Assembly: GCF_014197855.1 (NCBI RefSeq)
Contig: NZ_JACIGJ010000004.1
Span: 310,001-374,000, forward strand
Direction of reading: 5' to 3'
Length of the DNA stretch: 64,000 bases
Source of the DNA: Roseospira marina
GTDB lineage: Bacteria; Pseudomonadota; Alphaproteobacteria; Rhodospirillales; Rhodospirillaceae
The notes below the pieces were generated by a model. That model did not search any database, had not been told where the DNA came from, and saw only the letters and a list, made by a program, of their open reading frames with translations. The position numbers and the translations under genes were made by a program. Below, in pieces: positions 26,385 through 35,040 of this stretch (positions within the stretch are counted from its first letter, which is position 1; the number at the start of each line of letters is the position of its first letter).

Positions 26385-27539
26385 ATGATTCATGAAGCTG
26401 TGGTTTCGCGTGTGGATTTGGGCCCGGCGGAGCGCCTGGACTGGCTGCGTCTGATCCGTAGCGAGAACGTCGGGCCGATCACGTTTCACAGACTGCTGCG
26501 CCAATACGGAACAGCCGCCGCTGCCCTGGAGGCGTTGCCCGCGCTGGCGCGGCGCGGGGGGCGTGGCAAGCCCCTGCGGGTGTGTCCCCGGGGCGTCGCC
26601 GAGCGTGAGTTGGCGGCGCTCGACCGGGCCGGCGTGGCCGTGCTGGCACAGGGCGAGGCCCGCTATCCCGCCGCCCTGGCCGCCGTGGAGGACAGCCCGC
26701 CGCTGCTGTTCGCCCGGGGGCATGCGGCGCTGCTCGACCTGCGCGGGGTCGCCATCGTCGGCGCCCGCAATGCCTCGCTGAACGGGCGCAAGCTGGCCCA
26801 TCGCATGGCCCAGGATCTGGCACGGGCCGATCTGCTGGTGGTCTCCGGGATGGCGCGGGGCATCGACACGGCGGCCCATCAGGGGGCGCTGGCGGCGGCG
26901 GGGGCCGGTGGGACCGTGGCGGTGCTGGCGGGCGGTGTGGACGTGATCTATCCGCCGGAGAACGATAGCCTTTATGCGGCCCTGGAGGACCAAGGCGTCA
27001 TCGTCTCGGAGATGCCGCTCGGTGAAGCGCCGCAGGCGCGACATTTTCCGCGCCGCAATCGAATCATTTCCGGGATATCGCTTGGCGTTGTGGTGGTGGA
27101 GGCCGCCGCGCGCTCGGGCTCGCTCATCACGGCGCGGCTGGCGGGAGAGCAGGGACGCGAGGTGTTCGCCGTTCCGGGCTCGCCGCTGGACGGCCGGGCC
27201 GCCGGACCGAACCGACTGTTGCGCGACGGTGCCACCCTGACAGAATCTGCAGATGACGTATTGCAGGGGCTCGCGGACCTTCTGAGGGCGCCACTGAGGG
27301 AGCCGGACCCGGCGGATTTCAGGCCGGCCGCTGCCCCCGTGCCCTCCGACCGCGAACTGGATAGGGCCCGCGCGGATGTGTTGGAAGCCCTGGGGCCGGC
27401 TCCGGTGACGGTTGACGAAATCATCCGCGGCTGCCAATTGTCCGTATCCGTCGTTGCGATCGTGCTGCTTGAGCTGGAACTGGCGGGCCGCCTAGAGCGG
27501 TTGCCGGGCGGCCGTGTCGCGCTCGTGACGGGGCCTTGA
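26385..27539 (+). CDS. dprA: DNA-processing protein DprA
   Basis: The 384-residue protein has an N-terminal SAM-like helical part (WLRLIRSENVGPITFHRLL), then the Rossmann-like DprA core (VAIVGARNASLNGRKLA, SGMARGIDTAAHQGAL, GGVDVIYPPEN, FPRRNRIISGIS, EAAARSGSLITARLA). A C-terminal winged helix (TVDEIIRGCQLSVSVVAIVLLELELAG) completes it. It loads RecA on incoming single-stranded DNA during transformation. The ATG at 26385 is preferred; a GTG eight codons earlier is also in frame. It is followed 62 bp later by topA, a very common alphaproteobacterial order. Confidence 0.93.
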   Translation: MIHEAVVSRVDLGPAERLDWLRLIRSENVGPITFHRLLRQYGTAAAALEALPALARRGGRGKPLRVCPRGVAERELAALDRAGVAVLAQGEARYPAALAAVEDSPPLLFARGHAALLDLRGVAIVGARNASLNGRKLAHRMAQDLARADLLVVSGMARGIDTAAHQGALAAAGAGGTVAVLAGGVDVIYPPENDSLYAALEDQGVIVSEMPLGEAPQARHFPRRNRIISGISLGVVVVEAAARSGSLITARLAGEQGREVFAVPGSPLDGRAAGPNRLLRDGATLTESADDVLQGLADLLRAPLREPDPADFRPAAAPVPSDRELDRARADVLEALGPAPVTVDEIIRGCQLSVSVVAIVLLELELAGRLERLPGGRVALVTGP

Positions 27540-27601
27540 CTGGACGGCGACCTGCCGGCCGGCGAGGCGCAACCGGATAGGACGAAAGGCTGTCGTCGCC
27601 C

Positions 27602-30436
27602 ATGCGCGTTGTCGTTGTTGAATCCCCGGCCAAGGCTAAGACGATCAACAAGTACCTTGGAGACGACTTCACGGTGCTGGCGTCGTTTGGCCACGTGCGT
27701 GATCTTGTCGCCAAGGACGGGGCCGTTGATCCGGACCAGGACTTCTCCATGAAATGGGAGATCGGTCCGAAGTCCGAAAAGCACGTCCGCGAGATCACCG
27801 AGGCGGTGCGCAAGGCCGACGCCGTGTATCTCGCCACTGACCCCGACCGCGAGGGGGAGGCCATCTCGTGGCACGTCCGCGACGTGCTGGCCGGGCGCAA
27901 GGTGCTGGGCGACAAGCCCGTGCACCGCATCACGTTCAACGCCATCACCAAGGCGGCTGTCACGAACGCCATGGCGGCGCCGCGCGACCTGCATCAGGAG
28001 TTGGTCGAGGCTTATCTGGCGCGTCGTGCGCTGGACTATCTGGTGGGCTTTACGTTGTCGCCAGTGCTGTGGCGCAAGCTGCCGGGCAGCCGCTCGGCCG
28101 GGCGCGTGCAGTCGGTGGCCCTGCGCCTGATCTGCGAGCGCGAAGCGGAGATCGAGCGCTTCAAGGAGCGTGAATACTGGTCCGTCGAGGCGTTGATGGC
28201 CACCACGGCCGCCGCCGGCGGTCAGCCCTTCACCGCGCGCCTGACTCACCTGAACGGCGCCAAGCTGGACAAGTTCGACCTGCCGGACGCCGCCGCCGCC
28301 CAGACCGCCGTCGCGGCCATCGAGGGGACGACGTTCTCGGTCGGCAAAGTCGAGCGCAAGACGGCTCGCCGCAATCCGGCGCCGCCGTTCACGACCTCGA
28401 CCTTGCAGCAGGAGGCGTCGCGCAAGCTCTATTTCTCCGCGTCGCGCACCATGAGCGTGGCGCAGCGTCTGTATGAGGGCATCGCCCTTGGTGGCGAGAC
28501 CGTCGGCCTCATCACCTATATGCGGACGGATGGCGTCCAGATGGCGCCGGAGGCGATCCAGGGCGCCCGCGCCACCGTGGAACGGGAGTTCGGCGCCCGC
28601 TACGTGCCGGACAGCCCCCGCGTCTACAAGACCAAGGCGAAGAACGCCCAGGAAGCGCACGAGGCCATCCGCCCGACCGACCCGGGCCGGACGCCGGCCA
28701 TGGTGGCGCCCTATGTCAGCAAGGAACAGCTCGCGCTCTATGAACTGGTCTGGAAGCGCACCATCGCGAGCCAGATGGCCAGCGCCGAACTGGATCAGGT
28801 GGCGGTTGATCTGACGGCGGCAAACGGCGCGGCGACGCTGCGCGCGACCGGGTCGGTCATCACCTTCGACGGTTTCCTGAAAGTCTATCACGAAGGCCGC
28901 GACGACATCGGGGACGCGGGCGGCGACAGCGACGACGAGTCCAACCGCATTCTGCCCCCGCTGACGGAGGGCGACGCGGTGGATCGCCGCGAGGTGCGAT
29001 CAAACCAGCACTTCACCCAGCCGCCGCCGCGGTATTCCGAGGCCAGTCTGGTCAAAAAGATGGAAGAGCTGGGCATCGGCCGGCCGTCCACCTACGCCAG
29101 CGTTCTGTCCGTGCTTCAGGACCGCGACTATGTGCGGCTGGACAGCCGCCGGTTTGTGCCGGAGGACCGGGGCCGGATCGTGACGGCGTTCCTGGAGAAC
29201 TTTTTCGCCCGCTACGTCGAGTACTCGTTCACGGCCGATCTGGAGAACAAGCTCGACGAGATTTCGGCGGGGTCGCTGAACTACCGGGCGGTGCTGCGCG
29301 AGTTCTGGAGCGAGTTCAAGAGCACGGTGGACGAGATCCAGGGGCTGCGCGTCTCGGAGGTTCTGGACGCCCTCGACGCCGAGTTGGGGCCGCACCTGTT
29401 CCCGCCGCCGGAGGACGAATCCGGTCCGGATCCGCGCGCCTGCCCGAGCTGCGGCGAGGGGCGTCTGGGGTTGCGTCTGGGTAAGTTCGGGGCCTTCGTC
29501 GGCTGTTCGAACTATCCGACGTGCCGCTTTACCCGCCAGCTTGTCGCGACGAACGAGGACGATGGCGGCGCGGACGATCTCGCGGCCGGGCCGCGCCTGC
29601 TGGGCACGGATCCCGAAACCGGCAAGGCCGTGACCCTGCGCAAGGGGCCCTACGGCCTCTATGTCCAGTTGGGTGAGCAGGAGCAGATCGGCGAGACCAA
29701 GGCCGGCAAGCCGAAGATGGGGCCGAAACCGCCTCGCGCCTCGTTGCCACGCGGCCTGGACGCGGACCGCGTGGACCTTCAGGTGGCACTGGGGCTGCTC
29801 GCGTTGCCGCGCGACGTGGATGTGCACCCGGACGATGGCACCATGATTCAGGCGGGCCTCGGTCGATTCGGGCCGTACCTGAAGCATGGCGACGTCTATA
29901 AGTCCCTGCCGAAGGACGACGATCCGCTTCTGGTGCTGACGATCGGTCTGAACCGTGCCGTGGATCTGCTGGCGCAGCAGAGCGGCGGGCGCACGCGGAT
30001 GGCGGCGCGGTCGTTGGGCGACCATCCGTCGGATGGCAAGCCGGTGACGCTGAAGGACGGGCGGTTCGGTCCCTATGTCGAGCACGGCAAGGCGCGGGCC
30101 TCCCTGCTCAAGGCCGACCGGGAGAATATCGAGGGGCTCACGCTGGAGAGGGCCATCGAACTGATCCGCCTGAAGGCCGAGAAGGACGCGGCCAAGGCGC
30201 AGGGCACCGGGGCCGTCGAGGGGAGCTCCGGCGGTGCCGCCGCTAAGGGGAAGGCCACGGGCAAGGCGACGACCAAGGCCACGGGGAAGACGGCCAAGGC
30301 GGCCAGCTCCGGGAAGAGCGCGACCTCGAAGACCAAGGCCAAGGCCGCCAAGGCGTCCGAGGACGGGAGTGCGGACACCGACGGCACGACCGGGTCCGGT
30401 TCGCCGCGTGGTCGCAAGGCGGCGTCGGGGCGTTGA
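27602..30436 (+). CDS. topA: DNA topoisomerase I
   Basis: The 944-residue type IA topoisomerase has the N-terminal TOPRIM domain (VVVESPAKAKTINKYLG and DPDREGEAISWH at about 81-92). The active-site Tyr306 lies in LITYMRTDG, and SLVKKMEELGIGRPSTYASV follows. A four-Cys zinc ribbon at about 613-645 (CPSCGEGR...CSNYPTC) precedes C-terminal repeats of the TopA_C type. The tail from about 880 is a Lys/Ala-rich, disordered basic region typical of alphaproteobacterial and actinobacterial TopA. It relaxes negative supercoils. Confidence 0.96.
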   Translation: MRVVVVESPAKAKTINKYLGDDFTVLASFGHVRDLVAKDGAVDPDQDFSMKWEIGPKSEKHVREITEAVRKADAVYLATDPDREGEAISWHVRDVLAGRKVLGDKPVHRITFNAITKAAVTNAMAAPRDLHQELVEAYLARRALDYLVGFTLSPVLWRKLPGSRSAGRVQSVALRLICEREAEIERFKEREYWSVEALMATTAAAGGQPFTARLTHLNGAKLDKFDLPDAAAAQTAVAAIEGTTFSVGKVERKTARRNPAPPFTTSTLQQEASRKLYFSASRTMSVAQRLYEGIALGGETVGLITYMRTDGVQMAPEAIQGARATVEREFGARYVPDSPRVYKTKAKNAQEAHEAIRPTDPGRTPAMVAPYVSKEQLALYELVWKRTIASQMASAELDQVAVDLTAANGAATLRATGSVITFDGFLKVYHEGRDDIGDAGGDSDDESNRILPPLTEGDAVDRREVRSNQHFTQPPPRYSEASLVKKMEELGIGRPSTYASVLSVLQDRDYVRLDSRRFVPEDRGRIVTAFLENFFARYVEYSFTADLENKLDEISAGSLNYRAVLREFWSEFKSTVDEIQGLRVSEVLDALDAELGPHLFPPPEDESGPDPRACPSCGEGRLGLRLGKFGAFVGCSNYPTCRFTRQLVATNEDDGGADDLAAGPRLLGTDPETGKAVTLRKGPYGLYVQLGEQEQIGETKAGKPKMGPKPPRASLPRGLDADRVDLQVALGLLALPRDVDVHPDDGTMIQAGLGRFGPYLKHGDVYKSLPKDDDPLLVLTIGLNRAVDLLAQQSGGRTRMAARSLGDHPSDGKPVTLKDGRFGPYVEHGKARASLLKADRENIEGLTLERAIELIRLKAEKDAAKAQGTGAVEGSSGGAAAKGKATGKATTKATGKTAKAASSGKSATSKTKAKAAKASEDGSADTDGTTGSGSPRGRKAASGR

Positions 30437-30607
30437 TTCTGGCGGCGTTGATCTGGGGAGCGTTGATCTGAGCGGGGCGGGCGCCTGCGGTTCGGTCGCC
30501 TTTCAGAGGCGGTCGCCGGTGCCCAGTGGGCCGCCCCGCTTGCGTCGAGCGACCTCGGCCGCGATGATGGCGACCCCGCCCTCCCTATTCCCAGCCGCCG
30601 CAGGGTC

Positions 30608-31228
30608 ATGGATTACCCGTTGCTTTTGAAGGGACTCGTGATCGGGTTCGCCATCGCCGCGCCTGTTGGTCCGGTGGGCGTGTTGTGCATCCGGCGTGCC
30701 CTGGCGGACGGTCGGGTGGCCGCCTTCGTCGCCGGGCTCGGTGCGGCGGTTGCGGACACGTTCTATGGCGCCGTGGCGGCGCTGGGGCTGACTCTGGTCA
30801 CGGATTTTCTCACGGACCATCAGACCCCGCTCAGCCTGGTCGGCGGCCTGTTCCTGCTGTACCTGGGCTGGAACACGATCCGCGCCCCCTCCGACACGAA
30901 TGTGGAGGCGGAGACGCACAACGGCCTCCTGCGCGACTTTCTGTCGACGTTCCTGATTACGCTGACCAACCCCGCCACCATTCTGGCCTTCATGGCCGTG
31001 TTCGCTTCGATTACGGCGGTGCAGATCAGCAATCCGATGTCGCTGGATGCCGGGCTGCTCATCGTCGGGGTGTTTGTCGGGTCGGCGGCGTGGTGGGGCC
31101 TGCTGTCGGCCGTCACAGGCTCGGTGCGGTCGCGGTTTTCGCCGCGCTGGCTTGTCTGGCTGAACAAGGGGTCCGGCGTGGTCCTGGTCCTGTTCGGCCT
31201 GGGTGTGCTGGTCAACGCGGCGCTCTGA
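30608..31228 (+). CDS. LysE/RhtB-family amino-acid exporter
   Basis: The 206-residue protein has six hydrophobic segments and the family opening GLVIGFAIAAPVGPVGVLCIRRAL, followed by GLGAAVADTFYGAVAALG, LFLLYLGWNTIR and FLITLTNPATILAFMAVF. It is probably an efflux permease for an amino acid or small metabolite of unknown identity. GCCGCAGGG precedes the ATG. It is a monocistronic gene between topA and a convergent yjhX. Confidence 0.9.
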   Translation: MDYPLLLKGLVIGFAIAAPVGPVGVLCIRRALADGRVAAFVAGLGAAVADTFYGAVAALGLTLVTDFLTDHQTPLSLVGGLFLLYLGWNTIRAPSDTNVEAETHNGLLRDFLSTFLITLTNPATILAFMAVFASITAVQISNPMSLDAGLLIVGVFVGSAAWWGLLSAVTGSVRSRFSPRWLVWLNKGSGVVLVLFGLGVLVNAAL

Positions 31229-31288
31229 ACAGGGGTCGCCGCGATAGCGCCGGCATCGGTTCCGGTACACGTTTCGTGACCCGGCGGA

Positions 31289-31320
31289 GGCCCTTGAACG
31301 GACGAATCCGCTCAAGGGCC
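31289..31320. terminator. Hairpin between convergent lysE-type and yjhX genes
   Basis: GGCCCTTGA (31289-31297) pairs perfectly with TCAAGGGCC (31312-31320) in the gap between two converging genes. No T-run follows on either strand, so termination strength is uncertain. Confidence 0.5.
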
Positions 31321-31335
31321 GATCCGTATCACGGG

Positions 31336-31593
31336 TTATCGGTTGTCCGGTTGGGCGCGTACGGCCAGCCGTCCCTCCCGCGAGATGCGGTAGGGCTGGC
31401 CGTTGACGGACGTGATCAGGCGCCGGGCTTTCAGTCGCTTGAACACCGGCAGGTCGCAATCGGCCAAGCCGTATCCGTCGCGGGTGAAGCAGGTGACGTG
31501 AACGATGCGCCCGGACGGGTCGCGGTCATGGCGGATGCACCCGCCCTGTGCCAGCACGTGCAGCACGCGCTGTTCGGTCCTTGAGATATTCAT
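31336..31593 (-). CDS. yjhX: YjhX family (UPF0386) protein, putative toxin
   Basis: The 85-residue protein [18 protein letters not shown]...[25 protein letters not shown]...[19 protein letters not shown] is a complete UPF0386 member with its winged-helix-like pattern. The E. coli homologue is annotated as a toxin and topoisomerase inhibitor, but biochemical support is thin. No antitoxin-like gene is adjacent: the next minus-strand gene upstream is 352 bp away and unrelated. The start was fixed by the strongly conserved MNISRTEQ. Confidence 0.88.
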   Translation of the reverse strand: MNISRTEQRVLHVLAQGGCIRHDRDPSGRIVHVTCFTRDGYGLADCDLPVFKRLKARRLITSVNGQPYRISREGRLAVRAQPDNR

Positions 31594-31945
31594 GGGGTGG
31601 GGTCTCGTGCGAGCTGTCGCCAAACGCGCACACACCCTCAGCGCCGCGCAAACGCGCGGTCGGCCGGTGTGATGCGGTGAGACGCCTCGCCGAGGCGAGG
31701 CGCTTAGCGGCGACCCGCAAGCTCTGACATAAAGACCCCACGAAAACGGCGACCGAAACGGCAGCGCAAACGGCGGCAAAGGGCCGCACAACGGACGTAC
31801 GCTATACCCGCATTATGCGCGGGGTCAAGCGGGTCGCGCGTGTGCGTTCAGACGTCGTTGCGGACGTCTGTTCGCGCGACAGGCGGCGTTTCCACGGGGC
31901 ACGCCGCCCGCCGTCGGTTTCGTGATGTCTGGTGGGCCGGAGCCC
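31594..31945. other. Intergenic region upstream of yjhX
   Basis: No gene is seen in these 352 bp. They contain a 7-bp stem GCCTCGC-CGAG-GCGAGGC near 31685, three imperfect 12-bp units beginning AACGGC near 31744-31780, and the 8-bp stem CAGACGTC/GACGTCTG at 31849-31870. The last lies about 75 nt beyond the end of the PilZ-like gene and may be its terminator, although it has no T-run. Confidence 0.4.
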
Positions 31946-32356
31946 TCAGGCCACGACGTGGCTGAGGAGCTGCGACTGTTCCTCGGACAGGCCCAGAAGC
32001 CGGGCCGTGAACCGGCCGGTGCGGGGGTGGGAATCGGCCACCGTGATTTCGATCGGCTCGATTGGGTCCTGTCCCACCGCCTCATCCGGCGTGGTGACCA
32101 GTTCCAGCATGGCGCGCCGGCCTTTCGGCGGCAGAGGGACCTTCGCCCCCGCCACGGGAGTCACGGCCACCTGGCCGCTCAGAACGCTGTCCTCGGTCAC
32201 CGAGACAAGGCACGGCAGACCATTCAGGCGCGCGCGCACGCGCCGGGCCTGTGACGGCGATTGGGACGGGTGGTTGGTGCGCGCGGAGCCATGCGTGGTC
32301 TCGGCGCGGCTGTCGGACTCCCGATGGTCGTCCATGCGGTGAACGGTGGCATCCAT
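31946..32356 (-). CDS. Hypothetical protein, possibly PilZ-like
   Basis: The 136-residue protein has a charged, disordered N-terminus (about 1-40), then a beta-rich domain of about 95 residues. ARRVRARLNGLPCLVSV, EDSVLSGQVAVTPVAG, KGRRAMLELVT and a final GRFTARLLGLSEEQSQLLSHVV follow the order of a PilZ fold (basic R..R entry, D-x-x-S-G turn, hydrophobic end). The c-di-GMP motif is not canonical, so this is a weak call. The ATG at 32356 is preferred over longer GC-rich extensions. Neighbours are yjhX and a STAS protein. Confidence 0.45.
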   Translation of the reverse strand: MDATVHRMDDHRESDSRAETTHGSARTNHPSQSPSQARRVRARLNGLPCLVSVTEDSVLSGQVAVTPVAGAKVPLPPKGRRAMLELVTTPDEAVGQDPIEPIEITVADSHPRTGRFTARLLGLSEEQSQLLSHVVA

Positions 32357-32737
32357 GGCTGAACCCTCTTGCCCCAACTGAACTCGCGTCGGCTCAGAGC
32401 CCGCCGACGCCCGTTTTTCTCCGACGTGGTGTGCTGTCGGTCCTCCGTCCCGCATCCGAATCCCCTCAAGACTCGGTGGGCGGCGGTTTCGACGACACGT
32501 CTGTTACGATACCAAGGCTGCGTTCGTCCAAGGAGTCCGAACGGCGGTCAGCATCGTTCTTTCGACTGTTGCGTCGCTGCATCGCGACCCGGTGCCCACA
32601 GGCACGCTGGCATCGCGAATGCGAGTCGACCACGAATTGGCCGTCCGTGGCAACTCGGCCAAAGGGCGATCTGACGTTTGGCAGGGGGGCGACCGGCCGC
32701 CGTCTGCGGTGTCGGCGCGGCGGCGCTGCGGTGAGCC
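32357..32737. other. Intergenic region with a plus-strand terminator-like hairpin
   Basis: No gene can be supported in these 381 bp. Besides the hairpin at 32386-32418, which is listed separately, I see only mixed-composition sequence with a few AT-rich patches such as 32500-32570. The promoter for the minus-strand PilZ-like gene should lie in the first part. Confidence 0.4.
32386..32418 (+). terminator. Plus-strand Rho-independent terminator-like hairpin
   Basis: GCGTCGGC (32386-32393) and GCCGACGC (32403-32410) form a perfect 8-bp stem with a 9-nt loop, followed by CCGTTTTT. It has the full form of an intrinsic terminator on the plus strand, although the nearest gene to its left is transcribed on the minus strand. 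Confidence 0.6.
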
Positions 32738-33076
32738 TTAGGCGGCCGCGGACCCGTTCGGGTGCATAGTGGTCGTGCAGCCCTCGACGTCAATCAAGTC
32801 GCTGACGTGCGCCTGCTCCAGAATCGACCATGCCGCCGGTCCCACCCCGCGCAGGCGGCACTGCCCCTCCCGATGTTCGGTGAGTTCCTGGGCCATCAGC
32901 AGCATGCCGATGCCGCTGGAATCAATGAAGGTTACGTCCGTCATGTCGAGAACGACACATTCTGGCTCGGACTGGTCCAGTTGGTCGAGAACGGCACTGA
33001 ATCGTTCGAAATCAGCGTGAGTCAGGGATCCACATAGGTGCACAAGTGCCGTTTCGTCCCGCTGTTTCACGATCAT
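32738..33076 (-). CDS. STAS-domain anti-sigma factor antagonist
   Basis: The 112-residue protein is a single STAS domain: VHLCGSLTHADFERFSAVLDQL, CVVLDMTDVTFIDSSGIGMLLMA with the phosphorylatable Ser in the DSSG turn, and a C-terminal helix ending SDLIDVEG. Such proteins bind an anti-sigma kinase or act in partner-switching or signalling complexes. No kinase or phosphatase partner is adjacent. ATG 33076 gives the standard MIVKQRDE opening. Confidence 0.88.
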   Translation of the reverse strand: MIVKQRDETALVHLCGSLTHADFERFSAVLDQLDQSEPECVVLDMTDVTFIDSSGIGMLLMAQELTEHREGQCRLRGVGPAAWSILEQAHVSDLIDVEGCTTTMHPNGSAAA

Positions 33077-33783
33077 TGCGTTGCCCCTCAGCTCCAATCC
33101 TGCTCTCCACGGGTCGGTCCGGTTCGACCGTCCGTTAGAGTGCCGCATGTCGGTGCGACTCAGCAACAGTACCCGAGTGCCTTTGTGGCGCACGGCCATG
33201 GCGTGTGTCTGTGATACACTAAATTTAAAGGAACGCCTACTCCTTCGAAAGGCGCAGACTGGGGGGTGGGTGTGACGCGGCGGTCGACAGCGGCTCTGGA
33301 GTCGCGCCAAAGGTCCGCGCGACGGCACGCGAAACCGCGCTTTCGAGACCGACGGTGCCCGCGCGGCCTCGGGGTCCGGGTCACAGCACGCCCCATGCGC
33401 GGTTCATGCCGCACCTGGCGTGTCAACGACCGAGGTGCACGTCATGAGGGCGGTGGATACGCCAACGCGACCCGCGTGGCGCCCCAACCGCCCGCACGAT
33501 TCGACGCGCGCCGGTGCATCGCCCTAAAATACGGCGCGGGCGAGGAGCTGGATCACGCCGGTCGCCTCGGGGGGGCGTGGAGTTGTGAGGGTCGCGCTGC
33601 GCGGATGGGGCGGATGGGGAAGAGCTGCCCGGTCGGGGGGGCTTCGATGGGCAGGAGTTGCCGGGACCGCGTTGGACGTCCAGGTTTCTTGGGCCGAAAG
33701 GTGGCCCTGTACGGTCCGATTCGACAGGCACGACCGTTGCATTGACCGAATGACGATTCTGTATCGTCCTGTGAGGAGCGATC
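33077..33783. other. 707-bp intergenic region without a supported gene
   Basis: Several short frames exist but none has family signatures or consistent codon bias. Features seen are an AT-rich patch GATACACTAAATTTAAAGG near 33211-33229, which could be promoter DNA for either side, and a G-rich run near 33566-33572. GTGAGGAGCGATC just before 33784 is the ribosome site of the next gene. Confidence 0.4.
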
Positions 33784-34212
33784 ATGTCCGTGACCCAGTT
33801 TGCTGATCTGGCCAGCCTGCGTGAGGCACGCCGCGCCCAAGCCGCCGCGTCCCGAGAGTCGGGTGCGCGCGAGTCCGACAGTCTTCCGACCGGACGGCTG
33901 ACGACCAAGCAGTTCAACCGCCATCTCGCCCATGTGCTGGAGGAGCAGACCCGCTCGGCCATCGCGAAATATGTCGGCGACGTCCATCCGACCGAGGTGC
34001 TGGACCTTGCCCGGCGTGTGGCGAAGCTGCGTGCGCGCTATGTCGCCACGGCGTTGGCGGCGGGTGGGGCCAGTGCCGCGCCGACCAAGGCTGAGATCGA
34101 GGAAATGCGGTTCATGCGCGAGCGGATCGAAGAGCTTGAGTACGCGCTGGCGACGGTCCGCGAGGCCATTGCCAACGAGGTGGTGCAGGTCGAGAACGTG
34201 ATTGCCGACTGA
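33784..34212 (+). CDS. Hypothetical protein with C-terminal coiled coil
   Basis: The 142-residue, soluble, mostly helical protein has a strong ribosome site (TGAGGAGCGATC) before its ATG. The first about 40 residues are Ala/Arg/Glu-rich. The centre TKQFNRHLAHVLEEQTRSAIAKYVGDVHPTEVLDLARRVAKLRARYV is helical, and the end (RFMRERIEELEYALATVREAIANEVVQVENVI) has the heptad pattern of a coiled coil. I do not recognise a family. Codon usage fits a genuine chromosomal gene. Confidence 0.6.
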   Translation: MSVTQFADLASLREARRAQAAASRESGARESDSLPTGRLTTKQFNRHLAHVLEEQTRSAIAKYVGDVHPTEVLDLARRVAKLRARYVATALAAGGASAAPTKAEIEEMRFMRERIEELEYALATVREAIANEVVQVENVIAD

Positions 34213-34586
34213 TAGGGTAAGACGGGTGCGGCCAAAATAATCCGATCAGGCTGACCCGTCCGGGCGCGAGTCCCGGCCGTGTGGCGCGGCGGTCGGGTAA
34301 ACAGGCCCGTGAGTCGCCCGATCGGCAAGTGCAGCCGAGCAGTCGTTTTGAAACCATAATCAACGGCCTTGCGGACTGTTCGGAGACGCAAGTTGAGGTT
34401 TCGTCGTCGTGTGTCGGGTTCCGATCGCGGCGGCCAAACTGTTACGGTGATACCCTCGCGGCGTTTCGGGACGTCACAGAAATGCCCAATCATGGGCATC
34501 GAAAACGCCGGATTGATCCCCATCCTCTTACTCAACAGGCCCGATGCGGTTCCTGCACCAGCCTGCAACAGAAGGAGGATGACATC
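34213..34586. other. 374-bp intergenic region
   Basis: I see no gene. The sequence is less GC-rich between about 34345 and 34540 than neighbouring coding DNA and should contain the promoter of the secreted protein gene at 34587. No clear operator or hairpin was found. Confidence 0.4.
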
Positions 34587-35012
34587 ATGCGTCGATCCAC
34601 CACCGCGTTGACACGCACCGCCGCCGTGACCGCCCTCGCTTTCGCGCTGGGCGCCGGGGGCATGGTAAACTCGGCCTGGGCCCAGAACGACGCACCGGCA
34701 CCGACGTCCGACGCCGGCTGGATCCCGGTCACCTTCACATCCGAAACGCCCGACGTGGGGCAGGCGGATCTGTGCCAGGGCGCGCTGGAGGCGGTTGCGA
34801 CCGGCCAGCCGGTGCCCTTCGCGGCCGCTGGGTGCCTGCGCGCCTTCGTTCTTGAAGCGAACAGCGCGGCCACCGTGGCCATGCCTGCGCCGGAGGCCTG
34901 CGAGGCCCTTCTGCCAAGCCTCGCCATCGGCGAACCGGTCCGGATGGGCGCGGCCGTCCCCTGTGTTGAGGAGTACGTTCTGACCGGGGGCCGACAGGTG
35001 GCGCACCGCTAA
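34587..35012 (+). CDS. Small exported protein of unknown function
   Basis: The 141-residue protein has a classical signal peptide (MRRSTTALTRTAAVTALAFA..., cleavage near NSAWAQ|NDAP). The mature part is acidic, has four cysteines (DLCQG, AAGCL, PEACEA, VPCVEE) that could form two disulfides, and repeats the sense 'IGEPVRMGAAVPC / TGQPVPFAAAGC', suggesting an internal duplication of about 40 residues. AAGGAGG lies nine bases before the ATG. No known family is recognised. Confidence 0.7.
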   Translation: MRRSTTALTRTAAVTALAFALGAGGMVNSAWAQNDAPAPTSDAGWIPVTFTSETPDVGQADLCQGALEAVATGQPVPFAAAGCLRAFVLEANSAATVAMPAPEACEALLPSLAIGEPVRMGAAVPCVEEYVLTGGRQVAHR

Positions 35013-35040
35013 GGGGGGCGCCCTCCCATAGCGGTGCGCC
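35000..35040. terminator. 12-bp stem hairpin spanning the stop codon of the exported protein gene
   Basis: GGCGCACCGCTA (35000-35011) pairs perfectly with TAGCGGTGCGCC (35029-35040) around a 17-nt loop. The left arm contains the end of the coding region including part of the stop codon. There is no T-run, so it may stabilise the transcript or act as a weak terminator. Confidence 0.5.
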
